64,000 nucleotides of DNA from Selaginella moellendorffii (taxonomy: Eukaryota; Streptophyta; Lycopodiopsida; Selaginellales; Selaginellaceae): the NCBI RefSeq assembly GCF_000143415.4, contig NW_003314266.1:2041139-2105138 (forward strand), given 5' to 3'. The position numbers were made by a program, and so were the translations under genes. This document shows, piece after piece, positions 10,720 through 22,679 of this stretch. The stretch's first letter is position 1, and each line of letters begins with the position of its first letter. The notes beneath the pieces are model-generated. The model was not told the origin of the DNA. It did not search any database and saw only the letters and a list, made by a program, of their open reading frames with translations.

Positions 10720-11960
10720 GTTCTTTTGGGATATGCAGTTATATACAGTCCGATCCAATATACGATATACGATCGTATCCATATCCACATGGGCTGGATT
10801 CTCTGCCGAGCATATGACTATGTCAGCAAATGATGATCCTTAGGGCCGTCCGCGATTGCTCCTCTGGCAAGGTAAGCGCATTCTACGGTTCACTGGCTCA
10901 CAGTTTTGATCGCTCCCTTACCCTCCATTTTGCAGAGCTCAGCAGCAGAAGCTCCCGCAAGGTAAGCGCCTTGGCACTTGGCAGTGGCTCAATGGCTCAT
11001 GGTTTTGATTCCCAGCTGCAAGCTTGATGGGGCCGTGTGGTCGGGTCGGATCATCCTTTTCCTCACGAACAGGTGATCTAGTGTCCAAAGCCTCCGCAAG
11101 TCCTTGTTTTCTAATGTTCACTGTTTTTAGCTTCAGATTGCAGAGAGATCGATTACTCTCCCGGGAGGAAGACTGAATGGCAAACGGATTGTAAGTTTGG
11201 ACCTCGGCCATGGCGTCTACAAGGTACTTTCTTCTCTTTACTCCATCAGTTCCTTCTCCTTTTGAGCGAGCTCTAAAAGTTCTTCTCAGAGCCGAGCGAC
11301 AATCCCTCACATCAAAAGGCTAAAGTCTTTCTTCGGTTGATCTGGAGACTAGGCTTTGCAGTTGAATTCTCGTCCGTGTTTCGCCTGCTGTGGATTATCA
11401 CTTAGGACTCACGACGAATAACCAAAAGGCCTTGGAAACATTGGTGCGCAGGTGATCAAAGTTTTTGGAAACTTTGAAAGCTAAAGTTCTTGCTTCCAGC
11501 AAGTTAAAAAACTGTCTACTCATTCGTTCAGGAGGATTCCAGCTCTGGAACCCACGCTGGAGATTTGAAAAAGGAGTGGAACGCATGGACGTTTTCAACA
11601 CCATCCTCTGGGGGCTGTAAGTTTGGTTCCATCATCTCAAAAGTCTTTTTTTTTGTTCACTTTTTTCTTCCAGATCTTTTGAAAAGCTGCTCCAGATCTT
11701 GCTGCTTTTGGCAAAGGCCAGACCCCATCCTGGAGATGATAAATTGGAAACCATCCAGCTAGCATCTGGTATAGCTCAGGTAAGAAACGATCTAAGGAAG
11801 CATCGACCTCTATCCATCCTGGCCTGACCAGCAGCTAGCAGGAAATGATCTAAGGAAGCATTGAGCTCTATCCATCCTGGCCTGACCAGCAGCTACCAGA
11901 TTCAAGTCTACACAGATTTTGTGAGCCCGAATAAATAAAACTTCGAACCCTTTTCACTGT
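10720..11960. other. Unassigned exon-like scraps
   Basis: This is the copy of the block at 7640-8760 that lies next to the intact SWEET-like gene. It has the same exon-like stretches (FEKGVERMDVFNTILWG at about 11563) bounded by splice-like sites, with no full reading frame. The two repeats with CTCTATCCATCCTGGCCTGACC occur again at 11808-11890. I see no complete gene. Confidence 0.5.
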
Positions 11961-12318
11961 TCCCTAGGGTTTTCCGGGAGCAAGCGGAGGAATGGCGTCT
12001 CTCGAGGTAAGAATCTTGGCATCCCATTACTTTTAACATTCTCTGGTTTAGGAGCCTTTGATCGTAGTCTCCGAGCCAGTCGCGGACGCGATAGCCAGTC
12101 TCCCGGACGCGACAGCGAGTCTCCAGGACGAGGTAAAGCATTTCTTTATTCCCCATTGTCTCATTTGTGGTTGCCACGTCAGCTCCACGTTGTGCCACAT
12201 CAGGACCACGTCGTACCACACCAGTGCCAGCAGAACGCGCCAGAGCGAGACCAGGTAAAAAGCACCTTGATTTCTTTTGTATGAATTTGATGTGATCAGC
12301 ACCAGGACGAGCGCCACC

Positions 12319-13179
12319 ATGATGGAAAAGGCATTCAAGGTGATTTTGCAAGTTTTGTTTTTTTTGTTTCATGTTTTTGTTTTTGCTTTTGTAGATATCA
12401 GCTGTCCTTGCATCAGTAATTCTGTATGTTTTGCCGGTTTTCCTCGCGAAAACAGCGTTACTCCCGGGGACTCAATTAGCCATATTATATGGCACTTCGA
12501 GTAATTGCTTTTTTTTTTAATCTTTCAACCACTAAGGCTTATAATTTTTTTTTTGCAGCTTTAAACTGCATAAGCTGGTTTGTCTATGGCCGAATTGAAC
12601 AAGATGTGGTGGTCGAAAACGTGAACCTCCTTGGGCTCGTAACAGGGCTCATGTTTACCGTGCATACTGTCGGCGATGTTACCTGGTGGCCTGCGCTGGG
12701 TGGTTCATTCGTGTGGCCGCTTCTTGTTGCAGTGGCTTACTACGTTTTTCTCTACGGGTTGTACGGGATCTTCAAAAAGGAGAAAGTGAAAGTGTGCTGC
12801 GAACTTACGGTCATGGACATCGTTGGTGTCACCACCACTGTCCTTGCTTCAGGGGTGCCACTGTGCTTTCGTGCTGTAAGATTGTTTATTCTGTTGCAGT
12901 GGCTTCTTGAGAGTTTTTTTTTTTTTGTGATGCAGGTGACAATGGTTAGCAATACCACCAAAGCCACAGGGTCTCCTCTCGTTCCAGGGATGGCAACGGC
13001 GTGTAACATCCTGTGGGCTGCTTACACTCATATGGCAAAAAAGAAAACCATGCGTGTAAGTATTCGTTCTTTCATACTCCAACTAAGCTATGAGCTTTTG
13101 TATGTAGGCTGCTAGCATTTCAGCAGCTGTGCTAGCTGGAGCCCTCTCCATCCTCTCGGTGAAAGAGAGGATGCTTTGA
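12319..13179 (+). CDS. SWEET-like (MtN3/saliva) sugar transporter, left-arm copy
   Basis: Exons 12319-12339, 12395-12500, 12559-12875, 12936-13055 and 13108-13179 join in frame to 211 residues with about seven hydrophobic segments in a 3-1-3 spacing. Typical MtN3-like features are LNCISWFVYG in the first repeat and the VTMVSNTTKATGSPLVP plus NILWAAYTHM block in the second. SWEETs are uniporters of sugars in plasma or vacuolar membranes; substrate cannot be read here. The start MMEKAFK is chosen because, compared with the right-arm copy, an 8-base deletion just upstream (CACCATGATGG against CACCAGGAGACGCTGATGG) puts the more upstream exons out of frame. Sequence match to classical SWEETs is weak, so another seven-span PQ-loop relative is possible. 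Confidence 0.55.
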
Positions 13180-13569
13180 CATCATGCTTACTTCTCAGCT
13201 CACTTGCGTCACACTTTTTTTCTCTACAGAACGTAGAGCTTGTCGTTTTTTTGGAACTCTACGCGTCCCGTAGAGTTCACGCGAGAATAAGACGAACGAA
13301 GTCTTGAGATCTCGCGTAACGTGGCCAAACTGTTGAAATGAATCGGAGGAAACCAAGTAACTGTCAAAGCTCGGATGGAGATGGATAAGCTACAGGATAG
13401 TTTTTACTTATCCCATTCTACTGTCCATGTCGCAGCAATCGGGAACGCTCGTCAAGTGGACCAGTGGCTTTGCCATAGCTGAGAAGGTAGAGTAGTCGCC
13501 TGCCCATTCGTTTTTCCATGTAGGCAGACATAACGGCTCGGGTAAGGAATACTCTTGAGAAAAATATTC

Positions 13570-14400
13570 ACTTCCGATTGTTTTCTTTGTTTCCAGGATT
13601 ATCTGGAGATCATGAGAGTTTGTGTTCGTGTTCGGATAAAGATGGAGGCTGATGCACATGAACCAAATTCACTGTGTAAGTACAAATAGGTCCTCATGAA
13701 ATAGCTGTGAACGGTTTTCCTTTTCTTTACCAGTGGACTCGAATCGGGATCCCTCGGACTTGTTTTCCACAGCATGCAAAGATGTGTTTTTGGATTAACA
13801 CTGGATTGGAGCAAGCTGACACTATGTTGTTGTCGCAGTTGGGCTTCAAACGAATCCTCGGCACCTACACTCACCGGGAAAGCAACTTGAGACTGTCCGA
13901 AAGGAGTCGACGGGTCTGGACGACCATTGTGCTGAGCTCGCGGGCACACTTATCAACGTCTGACCATTACGACTCAAGCAGAGGATACACAAAAGGATCC
14001 CGTAGCCACCGATCTGGACAAGCACTCGAGCTTTAGTTCCATCAGCACGGACATGGACGAACTTTCAGTTGCTTGAGTGCCACCTATTGCAAGTATTCAA
14101 GAGGACATCTGTGTCAGCAAGACGACTTTCAACGCTGTTGCAATTCTTTTCGAAGATTTTGGAGCAGACTCTGTGAAGTTTGTTACAGACAAGCTCGGAC
14201 GTTAAGGGAAAGGAGAAACAGCTGCGACAATGAGCTAAGTCCAATGTAGCAAAAAGGAAGAGATCCGTCTTGTAGGTAACCGCTTCTCTTACACTCGTTT
14301 GTTTGCATTAACATCTGCTTATTTGCAAGATGTGATGGAGAAACTTTTCAGAGCATTTTTGGAGCTAGTCATCGTTCCTGGTATTTCTATGTTTTTCTTA
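13570..14400 (+). pseudogene. Unrecognised gene module, left-arm copy
   Basis: This is the second copy of the module at 9240-9965. Exon-like stretches at 13590-13676, 13734-14035 and 14086-14202 carry the same motifs (EDFGADSVKFVTDKLGR), then 14330-14400 gives VMEKLFRAFLELVIVPGISMF, a hydrophobic segment running directly into dead STN7 copy B. Stops interrupt it. Parent gene not recognised. Confidence 0.5.
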
Positions 14401-14404
14401 CATC

Positions 14405-15740
14405 TCACAGCGATATCTAGTGCCCTAGTCGCGGTAGCAGGGATGGATTGGATGGATGCATTCCACGGTATTGTGGTCGGGGTTGTTGCCTTGCACGGGA
14501 GCACTCTGCCCAAATCCAGTTCAGGCTCAGGCCTTCTTAGACGAAGGTATTTCGTTTTTCTTTACTGAAGTTCTATTGAAGCGAGGTGTTCGTTTCGTCC
14601 AGGATGACTTTGTCCTGGAGAAGAACAGTGGAGGAGGAGCGTTTGGATCCATCCGTCTACAAAGGTTCGTTTGCGAAATCCTCAAAAGAAGGTGCGTGGG
14701 TTTTGTTCTTTGATTTTTCTCGATGACGGATTTACGATGGTTTGCTGATCCCTCTCTCTCTCTGGCGTTTCATATATCTTTGGTTCTAGAGAGTCAATCC
14801 GAAGGAGGAGTTTTTGCTTGTGTGGCGTTACGAAGGTGTGGCGCCTCTCGTAAACTTCATGAGTAGCAAGGATTTTCCTTACAATGTGCGTTTTCGGTTT
14901 CATGCAGAAAATCTCAAATCGCGACAGACAAGTTGAGAAGGCGTTGAGCTTGAAGACTACACAGCTTGCCAAAGGTGCCGAGCGAGAATTCCAGATCGAG
15001 CTATTAAAATGTTTGAGGGAGACTGGGATTCATCTTTCCGACGGTAAGCTTGTAGATATGTAGTCATTGTTTCTTAACAGTTGGATGTTTTGTAGAGTCG
15101 AAGTCCTTCAAGATTATTGATCTCGGTCGGTGAGGGACTACATTCCGCAAGAGTTCCTACTGGATCCAAGGTCTGAGTTGTAATTTCTTTTCAACTTCGC
15201 GTAAAGAAAGGTTCCTGACATTTTTTCTATGTTCAAGGTACGCTGCACCAGAGCTGTACGTTATGAGTACTCAGACTCCCTCCGCTCCATCGCCTGTCAT
15301 TGCAACAGCACTCTCTCCAGTTCTATGGCAGGTTTATACCAGTCAATATTTTCTGTGACAGATCACGAACTTTGATCCTTACAGCTAAACCTGCCAGACC
15401 GCTACAGCCTCGGATTGATGTTCTTGCAAATGGTAAGTCCAGCTGATACATCTATCAATGGCAGGTGTTTTCGAAACTGAGAAGCGATAGTGCTCTCATC
15501 CAGTTCAATGAAGCGCATGAATCACGACTTAGTTGCGTGGAGAAACTTGGTGGAGGCTCGGCGAAATCCGGGCGTTCAACGTGGCTTCGAGATTCTGGAC
15601 GGGGGAGCTGGCTGGGAGCTGCTCCAAGCGATGATGCAGTTTAAAGGTCGCCAACGTATCAGTGCCTGGCCTGTCCCACAATGTCCTCGGGCACCAGCGA
15701 CCACAGCTACCATCGGGTTGTCCCTGTCGAGACGGAAGTA
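14405..15740 (+). pseudogene. Dead copy B of STN7
   Basis: It begins with the [17 protein letters not shown] segment of STN7 exon 1. The lumenal cysteine motif is deleted, so CTV..CGDVVYR is missing. The glycine-loop 4-base ATCC insertion (about 14650) and the following 1-base insertion are present, the HRD loop is deleted near 15030, the DLG region is scrambled near 15120, and the 3' end leaves the kinase after RISA into the same foreign sequence as copies A and C. The last open piece (15490-15740) still reads DLVAWRNLVEAR and GRQRISA. Confidence 0.85.
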
Positions 15741-15779
15741 GCGTACTCCTAGCTACTTAGACAAGGATTCAGTTCAATG

Positions 15780-16060
15780 TGCATTCTTTCCTTTCTTTTC
15801 TGCCCGGGCTCTGACTGGGATCGTAGAAATGAGGAGCTCTTGCCGGATATCCGCTGCTCCCAACGGTCATTCTCGCGGGTGGAAGATCGGTCACACTTTG
15901 TCAATCGCGATGATTCTTGGACGCTGTCGACCTTCTTGAATTTCCAGGATGGTGTATCCGGCAGCTCGGCCTTGGCTGAATGCAGCCAGACTGGGAGCAG
16001 CGTTTCCAACAGATCTGGAAGAAATGTTCACTTCTCCACCGTCGTTTCCAGCGCTCGAGC
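15780..16060 (-). pseudogene. ABCB transporter fragment B
   Basis: On the minus strand at about 16030-15900 the frame reads SVGNAAPSLAAFSQGRAAGYTIL, which fits the stretch of plant ABCB proteins between the last transmembrane helix of the first half and the first nucleotide-binding domain. It is followed by a stop and frame changes, and no Walker A motif is present. It lies immediately 3' of dead STN7 copy B on the opposite strand. In the right arm the matching region was replaced by a Copia element. Confidence 0.6.
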
Positions 16061-16698
16061 GTAAGTTCATCGGAGGAGAACTTTTAGAGAAAGGAAGGGA
16101 AACTAGCGTGGAAGGAACTGATGGATGTAGCGATCCAGGGAGTAAAGGGAGGAAGAAGAAAGTGGGTCGGGTCATCAGTTCGCCCCAAACTCATTGATGA
16201 ACTGGAGTGATTACAATCCGGTTGCCATTCAGTCTTCCTCCCAGGAGAGTAATCGATCTCTCTGCAATCTGAAGCTGTAAAAACAGTGAACATTAGAAAA
16301 CAAGGACTTGCAGAGGCTTTGGACACTAGATCACCTGTTCGTGGGGAAAAAGATGATCCCGACCCGACCACACCCCATCAAGCTTGCAGCTGGGAATCAA
16401 AACCATGAGCCCTTGAGCCACTGCCAGGGCGCTTACCTTGCTGCTGAGCTCCGCAAAACGGAGGGAAAGGGAGCGATCAAAACTGCGAGCCAGTGAACCG
16501 TAGAATGCGCTTACGTTGCCAGAGGAGCAATCGCGGAATAGTGCTCGGCAGAGACCACTAAATCCAGCCCATGTATCGGGATCGGACCATATATAACTGG
16601 GATCTTATCCCATATCCCAAAAGAACAGCCGTTGGATGAAACGGTCTAGGTGCTCTTGAGAGAGGGTTTGGGGAAAGGGAATTTCTAGGTTTCCTACC

Positions 16699-17524
16699 AT
16701 GGAGCAGGGATTGTTGAGCCCAAATGGTGAGTATGCGCTTGGTGATATCTACAAGGCCTGGGATCTTAGACGCCACTGGATTATATGGCGCCAGTTCTTG
16801 ATGATTCTTGTGAATCACTGCTTCACTCTATATGGATTTTATGTAGCTACCATACATTGGCCCCCTCAGTTATCTGCAGAAGTGGGATGCCTTGCTTTCA
16901 TAGTGATTACATTCTTCACAGGTAAGCTTTTGTGTTTATTTTCTCTTTTTATTATCTAACAAGAGGTCCCTCCCTCCAGCGCTTCTGTATGCCCTCTTTG
17001 GTCGAAAGAAACCCGTTACATATGGTTTTCTTGTTGGAGGCATCAGTGGTATCCTTTCCACAATGAGCACAGATCCAAGGGTGGTGATCCCACTGGGGCT
17101 AATATTTTTCTGTGGATTCTACACTCCGGCAATACAACTGGCTCCTGACGATTGGTACGACGGGGCCAGTTGGTTCGTCATGACCGTGATTTTCACCACA
17201 AGGTGTCTGCTTTACATCGGTTCTTGTGTTGTGGCCACGGCTGCTCCACCGCTGGGATGGAAAGCACAAGCCACTGTACTCTTGGGATGCAGCGCTGCAA
17301 TTGTCTACGCCAGCCTGCTTCATGACTACATGCTGCAGTCTCCAAGTGAAGCTCTAGAGGGCTGCTGCGATGGTTTGGCAAGGCTGCAACCAGTGGATAC
17401 AGTTGATAAGGACAAGCGGCATGCCGTGCGACAAGAGAAGGCCATTCAAGCGTTGAGGGAGTTTGCCGAGGCAACAGAGAATACTTTACCAGAAAATCTC
17501 AAGAGCCTCAAGGCACCTGAGTGA
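16699..17524 (+). CDS. Unrecognised multi-span membrane protein, copy 4
   Basis: Exons 16699-16921 and 16980-17524, one 58-base intron, 255 residues. Exon 1 carries MEQGLLSPNGEYALGDIY and two hydrophobic segments; exon 2 begins ALLYALFGRKKP and carries the remaining membrane segments and the charged tail, ending KAPE. Exon 1 encodes the same protein as copy 6 in the right arm, and exon 2 differs by only a few residues apart from the copy 6 C-terminus (for example HDYML against RHYML, ATEN against ATGN). Function unknown; no catalytic motif seen. Confidence 0.72.
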
Positions 17525-18680
17525 ATATTAATATTTGTGGCTACTGTTAGCCTTGAAGAGTGTAGACATTCAGTTCCGAGAAAGCCTTGTTTACGTCTGG
17601 TGTGCATCGCTGCTTGCCTAAAATGCTTTGTAATTTTCCTCTTCAAGTCCGAGTTTTATTTATTATAACATAAATCAAAAAGCTAGATTTTAGTTTCTCC
17701 ACAATCTATTTAAGTCTATCAGTGAAAGTTCGAAACATTTCAGAGCATTTTGGAGCTAGTCAGCGTTTCCTTGCAATGTGGTGTTTCTATGTCTTACATC
17801 TCACTGGGATATAAAAGTTCATGTACAGTTGAGCTGAGGAGCCGAGCAACCAAGTTGACTCATGACGAAACCTTAAACGAATTGTCACCTACAGTCATCG
17901 TCAACTAGCTCGGAAGCTCGACTTGGGACTGTATGATTCGACGATCATACAGCCAGATTGTGCTGATTCGGACAACAGGCTCGAGGGAACACTGAAACCA
18001 AGAGCACCAGTCAAACCTTTCACAAGCGTTGGTTCCATCAGGGACGGGCACGAGGACGACTTTGACAAGCAACTCCCACCAGCAAGCGCCTTACTAGCTC
18101 GGACTTGCCAGATATATCGTGAGCATTCAAGAGGATATCTGTGGCAGCAAGACTATCCCTTGGCAGGATCGAAGGCAACGCTGCTGCAATCCTTTTTACT
18201 GATTGAAGGTCTATGTTTCTTTTTACATGTCGCTACATTCGACTTACCTCATTGTCGCAGGCTGCGGATTTTGGAGTATTTGCTGGGGACTTTCCCCTTT
18301 CGTAACACAGAGCTTGTCAGTAAGTGAGGACGGTTGTACAAAGACTGGTGCATGGATCCGACTTGGAGGTAACCGCTTCTTTTCTTTGTGTTTCTTCGCA
18401 TCACTGCCTATCCAGTTATTATCTGATTTGCTCCCCTGCAAAATATGGTGGAAAAACTGTCTGGAGCTAGTCGTTTGAAATTGGCCTTTTGACTCTGCTA
18501 TCAAACTTTAAAATAAGTACCACCGAAAAAAATCTACCGCGTGAATGTGTGAGAAAGTATGGCATGATGCAACCCTGTGAGATGTAAGAAAAGAAAGTGA
18601 GTTCATAGAAATACCAGATTATCTTACATGATTTGCAATCATTTATGGCTAATCAAGCTCTAAAAGTAACGATCGTAATT
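17525..18680. other. Mosaic at the palindrome centre, left side
   Basis: The 3' flank of membrane copy 4 runs to about 17.7 kb. Beyond it are pieces seen elsewhere: about 17720-17880 and 17930-18110 are inverse copies of 20830-21150 and 5590-5800, and about 18130-18520 mirrors 5180-5560. A stretch at 18110-18190 is a diverged version of the SIQEDICVSKT exon of the unrecognised module. No intact gene. Confidence 0.6.
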
Positions 18681-19440
18681 CAACAAACGTCATTATAGTT
18701 CTGCTTTAGTTTCTTGAAGTTGAGGCTCTTCAGATTTTCCGGTAAAGTATTCCCGGTTGCCTTGGCAAACTCCCTCAAAGCTTCAATGGTCTTCTCTTGT
18801 CGCACCTCAAGCATCTCTTGTCGCCAAACCATCGCAAAAACAATCTACAAGAATTTCATACGGAGACTGCAACATGTAGACATGAACTAGCCCCACATAG
18901 ACAATTGCAGCACTTGATCCCACGACTACAATGGTTTGTAATTTTGATCCCAACGGCGGAGTAGCGATAGCCACAACACTAGAACCAATGTAAAGCAACC
19001 AACTCATAATAGAGACCAGGATGAACTTGAGCAAACCAACCCTGTCACACCAATCATCGGTTGTATTGTAAATAATCCAGAGAATACTATTAATACAAGT
19101 AGATTCACCAGTTTTGGACTTGTGATAATTGTGGAACAGATACCGCTGGTGCCTCCAATAAGAAAGCCGTATGTGACAACTTTTTTTCAACCAAAGAAAA
19201 CATAGGAAACAACTGGATGTAGGAGTTAGTCTCTAGAGAGATAAAGGAAAACAAAGCTTACATGATAGTAAAAGTAAATTGAAACCAACGCACACCCACC
19301 CCCCAGGCTCAGGCTCAGGGAGCCAATATACCGTAGCTACATAAATTCCATATGCACTGAAGCAGTGACTCACAAGATTCAGGCCTTGTAGATATCACCA
19401 AGAGCATACTCACCATTTGGGCTCAACAATCTCATGGTAA
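18680..19440 (-). pseudogene. Dead copy 5 of the membrane protein
   Basis: The minus strand at about 19435 begins MRLLSPNGEYALGDIYKA and meets a stop at once. Further on are the middle and C-terminal hydrophobic segments (LLYIGSSVVAIATPPLG, AAIVYVGLVHVYML) and EILVDCFCDGLA. Several frame breaks. It belongs with copy 1 (4473-5059) to a second subfamily. Confidence 0.75.
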
Positions 19441-20039
19441 CTTACAAATTCCTTTACATCCTCTTAAATTTGCATCAATCAAAAGTCCTTAAATAAAAAA
19501 CATGCCGTCAAATGGCAAATAAGACTTTCGAAGGCGCAAGGAAGAAAAAACTTTCCTAGAGTTTTTCAAAGCGATGAAGAGAAAGGTCGCGCACGAGCTT
19601 GTATCAAACGGCTTATCGTTCTAGACCGATCGATCTGACGCTCTCCATCTCAGTCAACTGATGATCTTGATTGGTTTGAGTGAAAGGAAATTTATGGAAA
19701 GGATCAGGTGTGCTCGCATTATTCCTCCTCAACCTGGTCAAGATAAGCACTGGGCATAAATCACATCAGGCATGGGATGGAAACCAGCGAAGATTCAAGG
19801 ACAGCGAGGTGGAGAATATCGCGATTTCAGGACGAAGAAGGAAAAGAAGAGGGACTGGGTGCGGAGCAGCGATTCCATCTTCTTTGGGAATGAGTTTGGT
19901 GCTGCAAACTATGCCAAGCTTGGCTCGAAGGTTCATCCCTTGATCGATAGAAGCTTTCCTGATTTATGACTTCGTTCTCTTCTTCCTTCTAAGCTAGTTT
20001 TCACTGGGAGTTCCTCCCTTTCAAGCGAGCTCTAGAAAA

Positions 20040-20400
20040 ATGGGATCGATGCTCAGCCAAGACGTTCGACCCGGCGAGTCTTTGATTTTCTCGTTTGATC
20101 CATATCTCCACTACATATGGAAGGATTCGTCTCAGGCTTTGCAGTTGGATTCTCGTCCGTGTGGCAACTTATGCTCGTCTCTCTTGCTGTTGTTCCCGGC
20201 ATCGCTCTCGCGTGTGGATGGTGCACATAGGACCAAAACAGGTCCAAACTTTGATCTTCCTTCCAGAGAGTCTTATTCGATAAGCCTTGGATTCTTACGC
20301 TCGAGCGCTGGAAACGACGCTGGAGACTGCAGTTCTTCCAGATCTGTTGGAAACGCTGCTCCCAGTCTGGCTGCATTCAGCCAGGCCGAGCTGCCGGATA
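20040..20400 (+). pseudogene. ABCB transporter fragment C
   Basis: At about 20118-20215 one frame reads [16 protein letters not shown] then [14 protein letters not shown], a good match to the fourth-helix region of ABCB exporters; it ends in a stop. From about 20330 another frame gives the SVGNAAPSLAAF part of the later linker. A longer open frame across the region (20040-20570) is only a product of base composition. It is an inverted copy of 3380-3870. Confidence 0.6.
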
Positions 20401-20409
20401 CACCATCCT

Positions 20410-20530
20410 GGAGCCTCGGCAAACTCCCTCAAAGCTTCAATAGCCTTCTCTTGTCACACCTCAAGCAGCTTGTTGGCATCCTCTCTTGTCGCCAAACCAT
20501 CGCAAGAACAATCTACAAGAATTTCATATG
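20410..20530 (-). pseudogene. Short 3' scrap of the membrane protein
   Basis: Minus-strand reading gives PYEILVDCSCDGLATRED then, after a stop, QEKAIEALREFAE, the C-terminal part of the membrane protein. It is fused directly to ABCB fragment C. Confidence 0.7.
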
Positions 20531-21349
20531 GCCTCCATCTTTATCCGAACATCTTTATCTTTGTCCTTGAATCTTCGCCGGTTTCCGTCCCATGCCTGAT
20601 GTGATTTATGTATCTTGACCAGGTTGAGGAGGTCAACGAGGAATAATGCGAGCACACTCAACCAGTCAAACCAACCCGTCATACCAGTCGTCGGGTAAGG
20701 AATACTCTTGAGAAAAATATTCACACAAGATATCCAAGGCCAGGCTGGTTTTCATGAAAGAAAACAATCGGAAGTGAATATTTTGTCGAAAAGCTCTGGA
20801 AAGTCCGAGCTAGTAAGCCTCTTGCTGGTGGGAGTTGCCTGTCAAAATCGTTGGCTACGGGATCGTTTGGTCATGCTGAGTCCTCGTGATCGTCCCTCAT
20901 GGAACCAACGCCTGTGAAAGGTATTGACTGGTGCTCTTGGTTTCAGTGTTCCCTCGAGCCTGTTGTCCGAATCAGCACAATCTGGCTGTATGATCGTCGA
21001 ATCATACGGTCCCAGGTCGAGTGACGATGACTGTAGGTGATTTGTTTAAGGTTTCGTCATGAGTCAACTTGGTTGCTCGGCTCATGAACTTTTATATCCC
21101 TGTGAGATGTAAGACATAGATTGCAAGGAACGATGACTAGCTCCAAAATGCTCTGAAAAGTTTCAAAGTTTCACCTGAATGTCTACAACACTAACGATAG
21201 ATTTAAATAGATTGTATACAGAGAACACTAAAATCTAGCTTTTTGATTGGCCACCACGCTAGCTGAAATAATAAATAAAACTCGGACTTGAAGAGGACGT
21301 GTAAAGAAGGCTTTCTCGGAACTGAATCTCTACACTCTTTTTAAGTCTA

Positions 21350-22187
21350 TCAGTAGCGACAAATATTCGGTGCCTTGAGGCTCTTGAGATTTTCTGGTAA
21401 GGTATTCCCTGTTGCCTCGGCAAACTCCCTCAAGGCTTGAATGGCCTTCTCTTGTCGCACGGCATGCCGCTTGTCCTTATCAACTGTATCCACTGGTTGC
21501 AGCCTTGCCAAACCATCGCAGCAGCCCTCTAGAGCTTCACTTGGAGACTGCAACATGTAGTGACGAAGCAGACTGGCGTAGACAATTGCAGCGCTGCATC
21601 CCAAGAGTACAGTGGCTTGTGCTTTCCATCCCAGCGGTGGAGCAGCCGTGGCCACAACACAAGAACCGATGTAAAGCAGACACCTTGTGGTGAAAATCAC
21701 GGTCATGACGAACCAACTGGCCCCGTCGTACCAATCGTCAGGAGCCAGTTGTATTGCCGGAGTGTAGAATCCACAGAAAAATATTAGCCCCAGTGGGATC
21801 ACCACCCTTGGATCTGTGCTCATTGTGGAAAGGATACCACTGATGCCTCCAACAAGAAAACCATATGTAACGGGTTTCTTTCGACCAAAGAGGGCATACA
21901 GAAGCGCTGGAGGGAGGGACCTCTTGTTAGATAATAAAAAGAGAAAATAAACACAAAAGCTTACCTGTGAAGAATGTAATCACTATGAAAGCAAGGCATC
22001 CCACTTCTGCAGATAACTGAGGGGGCCAATGTATGGTAGCTACATAAAATCCATATAGAGTGAAGCAGTGATTCACAAGAATCATCAAGAACTGGCGCCA
22101 TATAATCCAGTGGCGTCTAAGATCCCAGGCCTTGTAGATATCACCAAGCGCATACTCACCATTTGGGCTCAACAATCCCTGCTCCAT
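21350..22187 (-). CDS. Unrecognised multi-span membrane protein, copy 6
   Basis: Exons 22187-21965 and 21906-21350 give 259 residues. It is the right-arm partner of copy 4 and nearly identical to it, but a small deletion just before the usual stop removes the GAG-TGA end, so the protein reads SLKAP and then NICRY before a new stop. All membrane segments and the CCDGLARLQP motif are kept. The altered C-terminus may not matter, since only the last few residues change. Confidence 0.7.
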
Positions 22188-22190
22188 GGT

Positions 22191-22679
22191 AGGAAACCTA
22201 GAAATTCCCTTTCCCCAAACCCTCTCTCAAGAGCACCTAGACCGTTTCATCCAACGGCTGTTCTTTTGGGATATGGGATAAGATCCCAGTTATATATGGT
22301 CCGATCCCGATACATGGGCTGGATTTAGTGGTCTCTGCCGAGCACTATTCCGCGATTGCTCCTCTGGCAACGTAAGCGCATTCTACGGTTCACTGGCTCG
22401 CAGTTTTGATCGCTCCCTTTCCCTCCGTTTTGCGGAGCTCAGCAGCAAGGTAAGCGCCCTGGCAGTGGCTCAAGGGCTCATGGTTTTGATTCCCAGCTGC
22501 AAGCTTGATGGGGCCGTGTGGTCGGGTCGGCATCATCTTTTTCCCCACGAACAGGTGATCTAGTGTCCAAAGCCTCTGCAAGTCCTTGTTTTCTAATGTT
22601 CACTGTGTTTACAGCTTCAGATTGCAGAGAGATCGATTACTCTCCTGGGAGGAAGACTGAATGGCAACCGGATTGTAAT
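22191..22679. other. Upstream flank of membrane copy 6
   Basis: Mirror of 16210-16695. It should hold the promoter of copy 6 but has no recognisable site apart from a TATA-like TATATATGG at about 22290. It ends at the left edge of the Copia LTR. Confidence 0.5.

Larger units (their letters stand above)
10270..17700 (+). repeat. Left arm of a giant imperfect palindrome
   Basis: In order: membrane copy 3 (-), unassigned scraps, SWEET-like gene (+), unrecognised module (+), dead STN7 copy B (+), ABCB scrap (-), membrane copy 4 (+). The same series in mirror order and opposite strand fills about 21300-29480. Paired positions such as 12559/26931, 15490/23954 and 16699/22187 give a symmetry centre near 19.4-19.8 kb; the drift comes from indels, chiefly the Copia insertion in the right arm. 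Confidence 0.9.

Noticed and set aside
20040-20570. A 176-codon open frame on the plus strand
   Set aside because: The recognisable ABCB membrane stretch is in a different frame, and the last part is the antisense of a membrane-protein scrap.
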